NCBI RefSeq assembly: GCF_021390545.1
Contig: NZ_JAJUWR010000028.1
Location: forward strand, 27,457-91,456
Direction of reading: 5' to 3'
Length of the DNA: 64,000 nucleotides
Source: Algoriphagus sp. AGSA1
GTDB lineage: Bacteria > Bacteroidota > Bacteroidia > Cytophagales > Cyclobacteriaceae
This document shows positions 33,402-42,298 of this stretch, piece after piece. Each line of letters begins with the position of its first letter. Positions within the stretch are counted from its first letter, which is position 1. A program made the translations under genes and the position numbers. The notes below the pieces were generated by a model. That model was not told the origin of the DNA. It saw only the letters and a program-made list of their open reading frames with translations, and searched no databases.

Positions 33402-35084
33402 TTAGTCCACATTATCATGCAGGAATCTGTTGTTTCCTAGAATCTCATTATCATCGCTTAAGTTATACTTGCTGATGCTAGGTTCAGAGCTATGTTGAGG
33501 CTCTTTCAATACTACATTTTTACGCTGATAGGCAGGCACTTCCATCTTCTCCTTCAGTTCCTCCGGAGTAGGGTTAAATGCACGGCTACCTTTCAGCTTC
33601 TCGAAGCGCTCGTGCGCTCTCTGAATTGCCTTTTGCTTCATTTGTTCATAATAATCATTGGCAAAAGCCGGAGTCGCGGGCTCTTCTTTCCTAGGCTCTT
33701 CTACATTTTTCTTTTCATCTTCTTCTTCAAAAAGATCGTGTACAATTTTCTCCTGGGCTGGCTTTGGAGCTTCAGCTTTAGCTTCTTCCTTAGGCTTAAT
33801 GAAAGAGAACAGGCTTTCTTTCTTTGGCGCCGGCTTAGGAGCTTCGATTGGTTCTTCTCTTTTTGGAGTTTCTGCTACAGGCTTCTCTACCGGGGCAGGA
33901 GTTGGAGCTGGAACCGGGGATTTTGGCATAGAGAAAACAAACGTAGAACCATTTGCAACAGACTCCTCCTTCACTTTCTCTGATTTACCAGAGTCAAGGT
34001 TGATTACGGTTTTTTCTTCTTCCACATCTTCTACCGGAGTACTAGCTACTGGAGCTGGAGTGGCTTTTTGAGCTTCCGCTCTAGTCCCTGTACCTTCCAA
34101 TCTGTCCATTTCAAAACCCGTGGCAATCACAGTCACACGTATGGCTTTGCCCAGTTCCTGATCGATTCCCTGACCAAAAATAACCTCGGCATTATCCCCT
34201 GCTTTTTCCTGGATATACTCGGTGATTTCGCTCAATTCGTCCATAGAAAGCTCTTCTTCCTCACCGGACATGATAGAAAGCAAGATCTTCTCAGCTCCCT
34301 TGATATCCACGTTGTTCAACAACGGAGACGAAATCGCAGCACCTGCGGCACGGATCGCACGTCCTTCTCCTTCTTCTGTGGAAGAACCCATCACGGCAGC
34401 GCCTGCATCTTTCATCACGGTCTTCACATCTTCAAAATCGACGTTGACATCCTGATGAACAGTGATGATCTCAGCGATAGATCTGGCAGCAGTCGATAAG
34501 ATATCGTCAGCTTTGCTGAAAGCAGTTCTGATGGCTAGATTGCCATAGATCTCTCTCAATTTGTCATTCAATATTACCAGTACGGTATCACAGTTTTCTC
34601 GAAGTGCCTCAATACCGGCCTGGGCTACATTCATTTTCTTTTTGCCCTCGAACATAAACGGAGCAGTAACGATGCCCACAGTCAGGATATTAAGCTCTTT
34701 TGCAATTCTGGCTACTACGGGAGCGGCACCTGTACCGGTACCTCCGCCCATTCCAGCGGTGATAAATACCATTTTGGTATTGTCAGCCAATAGCTCGCGG
34801 ATCTCATCCTCGGATTCTATGGCCGCATTTCTTCCTTGTTCAGGATTAGCACCTGCACCAAGACCTTCGGTCAAATTGGCTCCTAACTGTAATCTAAGCG
34901 GCACAGGACTGGATTTAAGGGCCTGGGCATCGGTATTGACTACCACAAACTCAACGTCTTTAATCCCCAGACCAAACATGTGGTTTACGGCATTGGAACC
35001 GCCTCCACCCACACCGATTACTTTAATAATCGATTTTGGATTTTTTTGTAAATCAAATCTGTAATCTTTCATGTTATCTGACAT
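33402..35084 (-). CDS. ftsZ: Cell division protein FtsZ
   Basis: A 560-residue tubulin homologue that forms the Z-ring, longer than the usual 380-420 because of its C-terminal linker. The GTP-binding domain is complete: GVGGGGSNAVNHM, NTDAQAL, and the T3 signature AGMGGGTGTGAAP (GGGTGTG at 113-119). From about residue 330 to 535 the linker is acidic and proline/lysine-rich with repeated PAP and EEP-type motifs (for example PSPVPAPTPAPVEKP). It ends with a conserved-looking C-terminal peptide, where FtsA would bind. Last gene of the dcw cluster; ftsA ends 97 bases upstream. Confidence 0.97.
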   Translation of the reverse strand: MSDNMKDYRFDLQKNPKSIIKVIGVGGGGSNAVNHMFGLGIKDVEFVVVNTDAQALKSSPVPLRLQLGANLTEGLGAGANPEQGRNAAIESEDEIRELLADNTKMVFITAGMGGGTGTGAAPVVARIAKELNILTVGIVTAPFMFEGKKKMNVAQAGIEALRENCDTVLVILNDKLREIYGNLAIRTAFSKADDILSTAARSIAEIITVHQDVNVDFEDVKTVMKDAGAAVMGSSTEEGEGRAIRAAGAAISSPLLNNVDIKGAEKILLSIMSGEEEELSMDELSEITEYIQEKAGDNAEVIFGQGIDQELGKAIRVTVIATGFEMDRLEGTGTRAEAQKATPAPVASTPVEDVEEEKTVINLDSGKSEKVKEESVANGSTFVFSMPKSPVPAPTPAPVEKPVAETPKREEPIEAPKPAPKKESLFSFIKPKEEAKAEAPKPAQEKIVHDLFEEEDEKKNVEEPRKEEPATPAFANDYYEQMKQKAIQRAHERFEKLKGSRAFNPTPEELKEKMEVPAYQRKNVVLKEPQHSSEPSISKYNLSDDNEILGNNRFLHDNVD

Positions 35085-35181
35085 ATTTATTGTTATTGGT
35101 GAAATTTTCTATAGTTGTATTAGTGGTGTATAAAGCGGGGAAATTGGCAGTAAAACCATCAACCTCCCCCAATCTTAAGCC

Positions 35182-36492
35182 CTAGTAGTTAATATCGTCA
35201 CCGATATCATCACTCAGAATTCCTTTCAGCCTTCCTGCGATTTTATCGAAAATGTCTTTAGGATTAATCTCCATATTCTTTGCCCTTTTTATATTTTTCC
35301 CGTTGGCAGTACGCTTGGCATAACCTTGATCTCTATCGTCTAGTGCCTTGAATCCAGCGAGCACCAGACCTACTGAAGTAGCGTACATTGGGCTTTTCAC
35401 TTCCTCGATCACTGACTTACCAAGGTGTTCATTAGGATAGCCGATTCTGGTATCCAATCCGGTCATGTATTCAAAGAGCTGACTGATAAACTGCAGCTGG
35501 GAACCACCTCCGGTCAAAACAATACCCCCGGCAAGCTTTTTATAATGCCCACTCTGCATGATCTCATTCTGGACGATTTCTATGATCTCCTCCATCCTGG
35601 CCTGGATAATAGAAGCCAGATTGCGGATGGAAATCTCCTTTGGAGCTCTATTTCTCAAACCTGGGATAGATACGATTTCATTGGGATTAGCCTCTTCCGT
35701 AATTGCCTTACCAAACTTTGTTTTCAGCAACTCAGCCTGGTTTTGCATGACCATGCAGCCTTCTTTGATATCCTTGGTAATGATATTTCCTCCTAGAGGT
35801 ATCACAGCTGTGTGTCGGATGATATTTTCATAGAAGATGGCGATGTCCGTGGTACCTCCACCTATATCCACCAGACAAACACCTGCTTCTTTTTCATCAT
35901 CACTTAATACAGAAAGTGAACTCGCCAAGGGCTCTAGAATTAGTTGCTTGGAAACTAAATCAGCACGACGAACACATCTGTTGATATTATTGATAGCGGT
36001 AGTCTGGGCGGTGATGATATGGAAATCTGCTTCCAGGCGGGTACCCGACATACCTACAGGATCTTTGATCCCCCCTTCGTAATCCACTGTATAATCCTGT
36101 GGCATTACATGAATAATGGTGTTTCCGGGAGGGATAAGTATATTTTCCATCTCACTGGAAAGTCTCCTCACATCTTCTATGGTGATCTCATCATCCGTAG
36201 GCTGACGCATGATGCTACCACTTTGGATTTTGCTTTGGATATGCTGTCCCGCTATTCCCACAATCACATCTGCGATGTCCACATTGGCCATTTCAGAGGC
36301 TTCCTCTACAGCCTTTTCTATTGCGTGGACAGTTTTGTCGATGTTAGTCACTACCCCGCGATCCACACCGTCCGAAACGGCCTTGCCCATGCCCAGCACT
36401 TCAAGTTTGCCATACTCGTTTTTGCGCCCTACAATGACACAGATTTTGGTGGTCCCAATATCCAGTCCTACTATTAGTTCTTTGTTTTCCAT
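35182..36492 (-). CDS. ftsA: Cell division protein FtsA
   Basis: Actin-like ATPase that tethers FtsZ to the membrane. Key motifs are VGLDIGTTKICVIVG (phosphate 1), CLVDIGGGTTDIAIF (phosphate 2), and GIVLTGGGSQLQFISQLFEY (adenosine). A C-terminal amphipathic helix (DIFDKIAGRLKGILSDD) is the membrane tether. The ATG at 36492 gives MENKELIVGLDIG and leaves 10 bases after ftsQ; a GTG six codons upstream is possible. Part of the dcw operon. Confidence 0.96.
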   Translation of the reverse strand: MENKELIVGLDIGTTKICVIVGRKNEYGKLEVLGMGKAVSDGVDRGVVTNIDKTVHAIEKAVEEASEMANVDIADVIVGIAGQHIQSKIQSGSIMRQPTDDEITIEDVRRLSSEMENILIPPGNTIIHVMPQDYTVDYEGGIKDPVGMSGTRLEADFHIITAQTTAINNINRCVRRADLVSKQLILEPLASSLSVLSDDEKEAGVCLVDIGGGTTDIAIFYENIIRHTAVIPLGGNIITKDIKEGCMVMQNQAELLKTKFGKAITEEANPNEIVSIPGLRNRAPKEISIRNLASIIQARMEEIIEIVQNEIMQSGHYKKLAGGIVLTGGGSQLQFISQLFEYMTGLDTRIGYPNEHLGKSVIEEVKSPMYATSVGLVLAGFKALDDRDQGYAKRTANGKNIKRAKNMEINPKDIFDKIAGRLKGILSDDIGDDINY

Positions 36493-36502
36493 ATCCAAGC
36501 TA

Positions 36503-37261
36503 TTATTCACAGACTATTTGATCCTTAAACTTTACGCTTACCCTCCCGTAAGCATTCCACCCTTTTCTAGGCAATATTTCTTTATAAAAGACCGATATCC
36601 GGTCAAACTTATTTGCTATATCATATCCGTCACCAAACTCAATAACTTGCCTTCCCACTTGTTGAAAGAGGCGGATATCATCCCTTGAACCCACCTCCAG
36701 TTCTGTAATCTGGGCATTCCAAAATTCATCTTCCGAGATAAACACGATCAGATCCATCAATTCTGGCATCTCTGCATTGACATCCCCTATATCCATGATA
36801 TGCTCAGCAAACGCTCCCTGCAAAATCAGCACTCTACTTGTATATGAGGTTGAGGTAGGAATCACCTTGCCTTCAGTAGTGATGTATCCATCTGGTCCCA
36901 AAGGCTGGGCTATTCTAGCTATCGGTTGATGCTGGGTTATTTTTAAATTCAGAATCCCCTTCTGGCCTATCATCGCCTGCGCAGACTTCACAAAAGGATG
37001 GCCGAGCAGCCTACCTTCTATTTCTTTCATCGGCACCTCACTCAGCATTAAGCCAGGTTTAAGTTCCGGGAATGCCTCTTTCAGAATTTTCGAGATTTCA
37101 GCGTCCTCCACAAAATAAACCCCGCTTACCCCTTTTATATCTATCTCGGCTCCTTGGAAAGTCTTGTATAGCGTCTGCTTCTCCACAAAAGCAATGAATC
37201 CTACCAGCACAACACTGAGCAATACGAAAGCGAGTATTTTCTTCAGGTTAGCCTTTTTCAT
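36503..37261 (-). CDS. ftsQ: Cell division protein FtsQ-like
   Basis: A 252-residue single-pass membrane protein with an N-terminal basic stretch and one membrane segment (about 7-24), then a periplasmic POTRA-like and beta domain. The GVYFVEDAEISKIL and RLLGHPFVKSAQAMIGQKGILNLKITQHQPIARI segments correspond to the POTRA part. The protein is poorly conserved in Bacteroidota and identified mostly from its place between murC and ftsA. It is part of the FtsQ/L/B complex that activates septal wall synthesis. Start overlaps the murC stop by four bases. Confidence 0.88.
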   Translation of the reverse strand: MKKANLKKILAFVLLSVVLVGFIAFVEKQTLYKTFQGAEIDIKGVSGVYFVEDAEISKILKEAFPELKPGLMLSEVPMKEIEGRLLGHPFVKSAQAMIGQKGILNLKITQHQPIARIAQPLGPDGYITTEGKVIPTSTSYTSRVLILQGAFAEHIMDIGDVNAEMPELMDLIVFISEDEFWNAQITELEVGSRDDIRLFQQVGRQVIEFGDGYDIANKFDRISVFYKEILPRKGWNAYGRVSVKFKDQIVCE

Positions 37262-38670
37262 AGTGCGTAGGGGTTTAGTCTCTCATTCATCCAAGCAGCT
37301 ATACCCGGCACTAACCGATCTATATCTCCAGCGCCCAGCGTTACCAAAACTTCTGGCTTAGCCTGATCCAAATACCTCATCAAATCCTCTTTCGACACAA
37401 GTTCCTTCCGATCAGTATTGATCCCGTCAAGCAACATGGCTGAGGTAATCCCCGGTATCGGAACTTCCCTGGCCGGATAGATATCCAGTAAAATCACAGA
37501 ATCCGCAAGTGAGAGACTTTCAGAAAACCCTTCGGCAAAATCCCGTGTACGGGAAAATAAATGAGGCTGGAAGATCACCGTCAATTTCTTGGTTGGGAAC
37601 ATCGCACGTACTGAACTCAAACAGGCCCTGATTTCCTCTGGATGATGCGCATAGTCATCTATAAAGACACGGTTCCCTTCGTTTACATGAATTTCAAATC
37701 TTCTTTTTACTCCTTTGAAAGAACTCAAACCTTTACGTATCTGCTCCTCGGATATCTGATGATCCAAAGCAATGGCGATCGCTGCCAAGGCATTTTCCAC
37801 ATTATGGAATCCAGGGATAAACAACTCTAATCCTTTTATACCATGCTTGCCATCATGATAGTCAAACACGAAAGATCCAGGTCTAGCCTGAATATTCTCT
37901 GCTCCGATACCTTCTGATCTCAATCCATATTCCCGGGTAGTTATCTTTGGAAGTCTGCCTTCTCCGAGCCTCTGGGCGGCGTGCTGCTGCACATATAACC
38001 TTCCCTTCTTATCTATCAGGTGTACAAACTCCAGAAAACCATCCAATATGTGCTCCTCATCTCCATAGATGTCCAAATGATCTGGATCTGCACTAGTAAG
38101 CACTACTTCATTTGGATGAAGCCTTAGAAATGAACGATCAAATTCATCTGCTTCGACCACTACCGTAACCGGCTCCTTGGACTTCTTGTCTCCGAGAATC
38201 AAGTTGCTTTTATAGTTCTGGGTAATACCCCCCAAAAATGCGACTACAGGCTTACCTGCTGATTTCAGCATGTGGGCGATCATGGAAGAAGTAGTAGTCT
38301 TGCCATGAGTGCCAGCCACTGCGATAGTATAGTAGGCACTCGTCACCATCCCAAGTACCTCAGATCTTTTCTTAAGCAAAAAACCCTTTTCACGAAAGAA
38401 ATTAAGCTGTCCGCTCTCCTTAGGCATGGCAGGAGTCCAGATGACCAAAACCTCGGCCGGGTTCTTTATTACTTCCACAGGGATAGTGTCAATGCTATCT
38501 ACAAAGGAAATCCGCATTCCCTCCGCGATCAATTCCTCTGTAAGTGGTGAAGGTGTGCGGTCATAACCAGACACAGCATATCCCCCATGTCGAAACCACC
38601 GGGCCAAGGCACTCATGCCTATCCCGCCGATACCGAGTAAATGGACACTATTTATACCTTCGAAGCTCAT
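37258..38670 (-). CDS. murC: UDP-N-acetylmuramate--L-alanine ligase
   Basis: Adds L-Ala to UDP-MurNAc, the first amino acid of the peptidoglycan stem peptide. A 470-residue Mur ligase with an N-terminal UDP-binding Rossmann domain (HLLGIGGIGMSALARWF), ATP loop AGTHGKTTTSSM (GTHGKTT at 120-126), the EADEFDRSF motif and the YAHHPEEIRA region in the C-terminal domain. ATGA overlap with both murG upstream and ftsQ downstream. Confidence 0.96.
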   Translation of the reverse strand: MSFEGINSVHLLGIGGIGMSALARWFRHGGYAVSGYDRTPSPLTEELIAEGMRISFVDSIDTIPVEVIKNPAEVLVIWTPAMPKESGQLNFFREKGFLLKKRSEVLGMVTSAYYTIAVAGTHGKTTTSSMIAHMLKSAGKPVVAFLGGITQNYKSNLILGDKKSKEPVTVVVEADEFDRSFLRLHPNEVVLTSADPDHLDIYGDEEHILDGFLEFVHLIDKKGRLYVQQHAAQRLGEGRLPKITTREYGLRSEGIGAENIQARPGSFVFDYHDGKHGIKGLELFIPGFHNVENALAAIAIALDHQISEEQIRKGLSSFKGVKRRFEIHVNEGNRVFIDDYAHHPEEIRACLSSVRAMFPTKKLTVIFQPHLFSRTRDFAEGFSESLSLADSVILLDIYPAREVPIPGITSAMLLDGINTDRKELVSKEDLMRYLDQAKPEVLVTLGAGDIDRLVPGIAAWMNERLNPYAL

Positions 38671-39749
38671 CCAATCAATTGTTCTATTTCTGATACAATG
38701 GCATTTGCCGCATCAGGCTTTGCCAAGCTCTTTATATTTTGCCCTAACTTCACAGAGAGATCCCTGTCCCTTAGTAGTCCTCCCACCTTCTGCTGAAGCG
38801 AGCCCACTGCCTCTGAGTCCCTCAGGAGAAGTGCTGCATCATGGCTTACATACGCCATAGCATTTTTTGTCTGATGATCCTCGGCTACGTTAGGAGATGG
38901 AATGAAAATCACTGGCTTGCCAACAAGCGAAAGCTCTGAAACCGACAGTGCTCCAGCTCTGGATACGATCACATCAGCTGCGGCATAAGCAAGATCCATT
39001 TCCCTGATAAATTCATTCAGCCTAATCGAGGTAAGACCTGAATCTGCCAGCTTGGATTTCATCTCTTCGTAATAATACTTGCCACACTGCCATAAGACCT
39101 GATACCCTTCTTCATCCAACTTCTGCATATCGTGCAACACCGCCTGATTAAGTGTCCGAGCACCTAGGGAGCCTCCCAACACAAGGATCGTTTTCTTAGC
39201 GGGATCTAGCCCAAAATGTGACATCGCCTTTTCTCTTTTTCCCTTTAGATTCAGAATATCCTTACGAACAGGATTTCCGGTGTAAGCGATTCTTTCCGCA
39301 GGGAAAAACCGATCCATATCAGGATAGGCCACACATATCCTTTTGGCTTTTTTTGCCAAAATCTTATTCGTCAGACCGGCATAGGAGTTCTGTTCCTGCA
39401 CCAAAGTTGGAATTCCGGCTCTTTGTGCGGCATACAGTACCGGGCCACTGGCATAGCCACCTACTCCCACCACTGCATCTGGCTTGAATTTCCCGATGAT
39501 CTGAGAAGCCTGGGTAAGACTTTTCAAAAGCTTGAAAGGGAATTTGAGGTTTTCGAATGTCAGGCTTCTTTGCAGACCCGCCACAGGGAGGCCTTTGATC
39601 TTGTATCCAGCTTCAGGTACTTTCTGCATTTCCATTTTACCCAAGGCCCCCACAAACAAGATCTCACTGGAAGGGTGTTTTTCCTTCCAGGCATTGGCTA
39701 TAGCGATAGCCGGATAGATATGTCCTCCGGTTCCCCCACCACTGATCAA
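38667..39749 (-). CDS. murG: UDP-GlcNAc:lipid I N-acetylglucosaminyltransferase
   Basis: Converts lipid I to lipid II at the inner face of the membrane. GT28 family with ISGGGTGGHIYPAIAIAN at the N-terminus, GVGGYASGP, LVLGGSLGARTLNQAV, and the sugar-nucleotide site SRAGALSVSEL. The annotated start is a TTG at 39749, but upstream codons read TYRIL, giving TYRILISGGGTGGH, which is the normal first MurG strand. In that stretch no ATG, GTG or further TTG exists; an ATT at 39776 (MNTQRTYRIL) lies two bases after the ftsW stop. The true start may be that ATT. Confidence 0.92.
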   Translation of the reverse strand: MISGGGTGGHIYPAIAIANAWKEKHPSSEILFVGALGKMEMQKVPEAGYKIKGLPVAGLQRSLTFENLKFPFKLLKSLTQASQIIGKFKPDAVVGVGGYASGPVLYAAQRAGIPTLVQEQNSYAGLTNKILAKKAKRICVAYPDMDRFFPAERIAYTGNPVRKDILNLKGKREKAMSHFGLDPAKKTILVLGGSLGARTLNQAVLHDMQKLDEEGYQVLWQCGKYYYEEMKSKLADSGLTSIRLNEFIREMDLAYAAADVIVSRAGALSVSELSLVGKPVIFIPSPNVAEDHQTKNAMAYVSHDAALLLRDSEAVGSLQQKVGGLLRDRDLSVKLGQNIKSLAKPDAANAIVSEIEQLIG

Positions 39750-39778
39750 AATGCGATATGTGCGTTGTGTGTTAATAG

Positions 39779-40948
39779 TTATGCTGTTTTAAGTCTTGTT
39801 CTATTTCCTATAGTTGAGTTGCTGGCCTGAGATTCATCCTGATGATCCCCACGACTGACAGAGAGTATAATTCCAAGGGAAATCCCCGTAAACACCAATG
39901 AGGTCCCTCCCATGCTCAATAGCGGAAGAGGCAGACCTGTGATAGGCCCTAGACCCACCGCTACGGCCATGTTCACCAAAGCCTGGATCACAAGAGCGAA
40001 ACTCAAACCTGCTGATAGCAATCCACCAAAAGCCTTATTGGAGTTAGCTACGATGCGCATTCCTCTATACAGCAGTGCCAGATAGAGAAAGAGTACTGAG
40101 AAACCACCTATAAGGCCATATTCTTCAATTATAATGGCATAGATAAAATCCGAATAGGGATGAGGAAGTGAATTCCTCTGCTCAGAATTACCCGGGCCTT
40201 TGCCCCCTATTCCTCCCGTGGCAATGGCTATATAGGATTGCTCCGCCTGAAAGGGTATTTCTTCTTCGTTAAAGAATGCCTCTACCCTAGAGATCAATGT
40301 TCCTCCACGCTGTCCTGTAAATCCCGCCACTGTCAGTCCCAAAACACCCACCAAAAGGACAATTCCTATATATTTCACCGGCACCCTACCGATAAACATG
40401 ATCAATAGACAGGTCATCAGAAGCAAAATTGCGGTAGAGAAATTGGCCATTGCTATCAGCCCGCAAATCATACCAACTGCAATAATGATTGGGACGAAAG
40501 TGTTTTTGAAATCAGAAATATTCTTCTGCCTCTTCGCAAGCATGAGAGCAATCGCAGCTATTAGGGAAAGTTTGGCCAAATCAGAAGGCTGAAATGCCTG
40601 GTTGATCACCGGAATTGTAATCCAGCGGTTTGCCTCATTGATATTTGAGCCAAACATATAGGTCACCACCAACAAGGGAATTGAGATCAGTACACCAAGC
40701 TTGGCGTACATAGCATACTTTCTGTACGGGATTTTATGGGCGAACCACATTACAAGGAGGGATACCAAAATCAACATGGAATGCTTGATCAGGTAGATTT
40801 CCGTATTGCCTCCCGCATACTTGTGAGCCAAAGATCCCGTGGCAGAATACACCACCAGAATGCTGAATAAAGACAATAGAATTACAATCCCCCAAATAAT
40901 AGGGTCGCCTTTGAAATTCCTGTCTATCCATGCTTTAAACTGATTCAT
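39779..40948 (-). CDS. ftsW: Peptidoglycan glycosyltransferase FtsW
   Basis: A 389-residue SEDS-family polytopic membrane protein that polymerises glycan strands from lipid II at the division site together with FtsI. About ten hydrophobic segments are visible. SEDS landmarks include the FQPSDLAKLS loop with its aspartate, NFSTAILLL, and the C-terminal GLPLPLLSMGGTSLVFTGISLGII. Start overlaps murD by four bases. Confidence 0.95.
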   Translation of the reverse strand: MNQFKAWIDRNFKGDPIIWGIVILLSLFSILVVYSATGSLAHKYAGGNTEIYLIKHSMLILVSLLVMWFAHKIPYRKYAMYAKLGVLISIPLLVVTYMFGSNINEANRWITIPVINQAFQPSDLAKLSLIAAIALMLAKRQKNISDFKNTFVPIIIAVGMICGLIAMANFSTAILLLMTCLLIMFIGRVPVKYIGIVLLVGVLGLTVAGFTGQRGGTLISRVEAFFNEEEIPFQAEQSYIAIATGGIGGKGPGNSEQRNSLPHPYSDFIYAIIIEEYGLIGGFSVLFLYLALLYRGMRIVANSNKAFGGLLSAGLSFALVIQALVNMAVAVGLGPITGLPLPLLSMGGTSLVFTGISLGIILSVSRGDHQDESQASNSTIGNRTRLKTA

Positions 40949-42294
40949 GCGATAGCTTTAGGTTTAAGGTTCTCTACTGCCTCGCGAAACTGAGTTCCGC
41001 GATCCTCATAATTTTTGAACAGGTCAAAACTTGCACAGGCTGGAGATAGCAAGACCACATCTCCGGACTCTCCAAGTTCTTGCCCCCAGTTTACTGCTTC
41101 TGCTATATGCTGCGTTTCTCTGATATCATCTATCTCCGCCACAAAAGCTGCCTTTAGTTTTTCATTGTCTTTGCCCAGACATATCAGTGATTTTACATTT
41201 TTAGTCAAAGGCAAGAGCACGGAGTAATCATTTCCTTTATCCACTCCTCCGGCGATCCAGATCAATTCATTGGCATAGCTTGCCAAAGCATAAGCGGTAG
41301 CTTCCACGTTGGTACCTTTGCTGTCGTTGATGAATTTCACTCCATCCACTTCTCTGATCAGCTCCATGCGGTGCGGGGCGTTTTTGAAGGTTTGGAAACC
41401 AAGCACCAACTCCACCTCTTTCACTCCTGCTATCAAAGCTGCAGTACCTGCACACATGGCATTCAGCAGATTATGTTTTCCCTGGATAGAAAGGGAATGA
41501 ACAGGAACCTGCACAGAGTCTCCAGCAACTGCAAAACTCAAGTGCTCTCCATCTGTCCATGCTCCGGACTTCTGTACTGCCAGGGTTGAAACCCACAGCG
41601 TGCCAGCACCAATGGTATTGTTCTTCAGACCTTGTTTTGTCAAGGCATCATCAGCGAAAAGAATTGCCTTGTCATCTGAAGTCATATTCTTGAAAATCCC
41701 GAATTTGGAATTTATGTAATTGTCAATTTTGTAATCATATCGATCCAGGTGATCTGGAGTGATATTCGTCAGGATGGCTACGGCAGGTTTGAAATCCACA
41801 AAGCCATCAATCTGAAAACTGCTGCACTCAATTACCCACCATTCATGATCGCCTACCGCCAATTGAGCGGCCCAGCTTTGACCTACATTTCCTGCCAGTC
41901 CCACATCCAATCCTGCTTCTCTCATCAAGTGATAAGTGAGCAAGGTGGTGGTCGTTTTACCATTTGTCCCAGTGATGGCAATCACTTTTCCTTTACTGTG
42001 GCCAAATGCAAATTCCAACTCATCAATAACCGGAATACCTTTCTGTGCTGCTTTAAGCAATAAATCTGACTTCGGCGGTATGCCCGGACTTTTGATGATC
42101 ATGTCGGCCGAAAGTATTTTATCAGAAGTATGTTCTCCTTCCTCAAAATCAATTTGCAAGCGTTGCATTTCGGATTTTCTACCGGAGGATATTTGTCCTG
42201 CATCCGAAACAAAAACGGCATAGCCTTTCCCTCTGGCAAGCATAGCTGCTCCCAATCCACTTTCTCCCGCACCAAGAATAGCCAATCCTTTCAT
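40945..42294 (-). CDS. murD: UDP-N-acetylmuramoyl-L-alanine--D-glutamate ligase
   Basis: Adds D-Glu to UDP-MurNAc-L-Ala. A 449-residue Mur ligase with ILGAGESGLGAAMLA at the N-terminus, the ATP loop ITGTNGKTTTTLL (109-116), the WVIECSSFQIDG carbamylated-lysine/Mg region, NITPDHLDRY, NDSKGTNVEA and a C-terminal SPACASFDLFKNYEDRG. All usual motifs are present. Gap of four bases after mraY. Confidence 0.96.
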   Translation of the reverse strand: MKGLAILGAGESGLGAAMLARGKGYAVFVSDAGQISSGRKSEMQRLQIDFEEGEHTSDKILSADMIIKSPGIPPKSDLLLKAAQKGIPVIDELEFAFGHSKGKVIAITGTNGKTTTTLLTYHLMREAGLDVGLAGNVGQSWAAQLAVGDHEWWVIECSSFQIDGFVDFKPAVAILTNITPDHLDRYDYKIDNYINSKFGIFKNMTSDDKAILFADDALTKQGLKNNTIGAGTLWVSTLAVQKSGAWTDGEHLSFAVAGDSVQVPVHSLSIQGKHNLLNAMCAGTAALIAGVKEVELVLGFQTFKNAPHRMELIREVDGVKFINDSKGTNVEATAYALASYANELIWIAGGVDKGNDYSVLLPLTKNVKSLICLGKDNEKLKAAFVAEIDDIRETQHIAEAVNWGQELGESGDVVLLSPACASFDLFKNYEDRGTQFREAVENLKPKAIA

Positions 42295-42298
42295 TGTT

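Noticed and set aside
33492..33983. 163-residue plus-strand ORF, phenylalanine- and leucine-rich, membrane-like
   Set aside because: It is antisense to the lysine- and glutamate-rich FtsZ linker; the hydrophobic look comes from reading those codons backwards.
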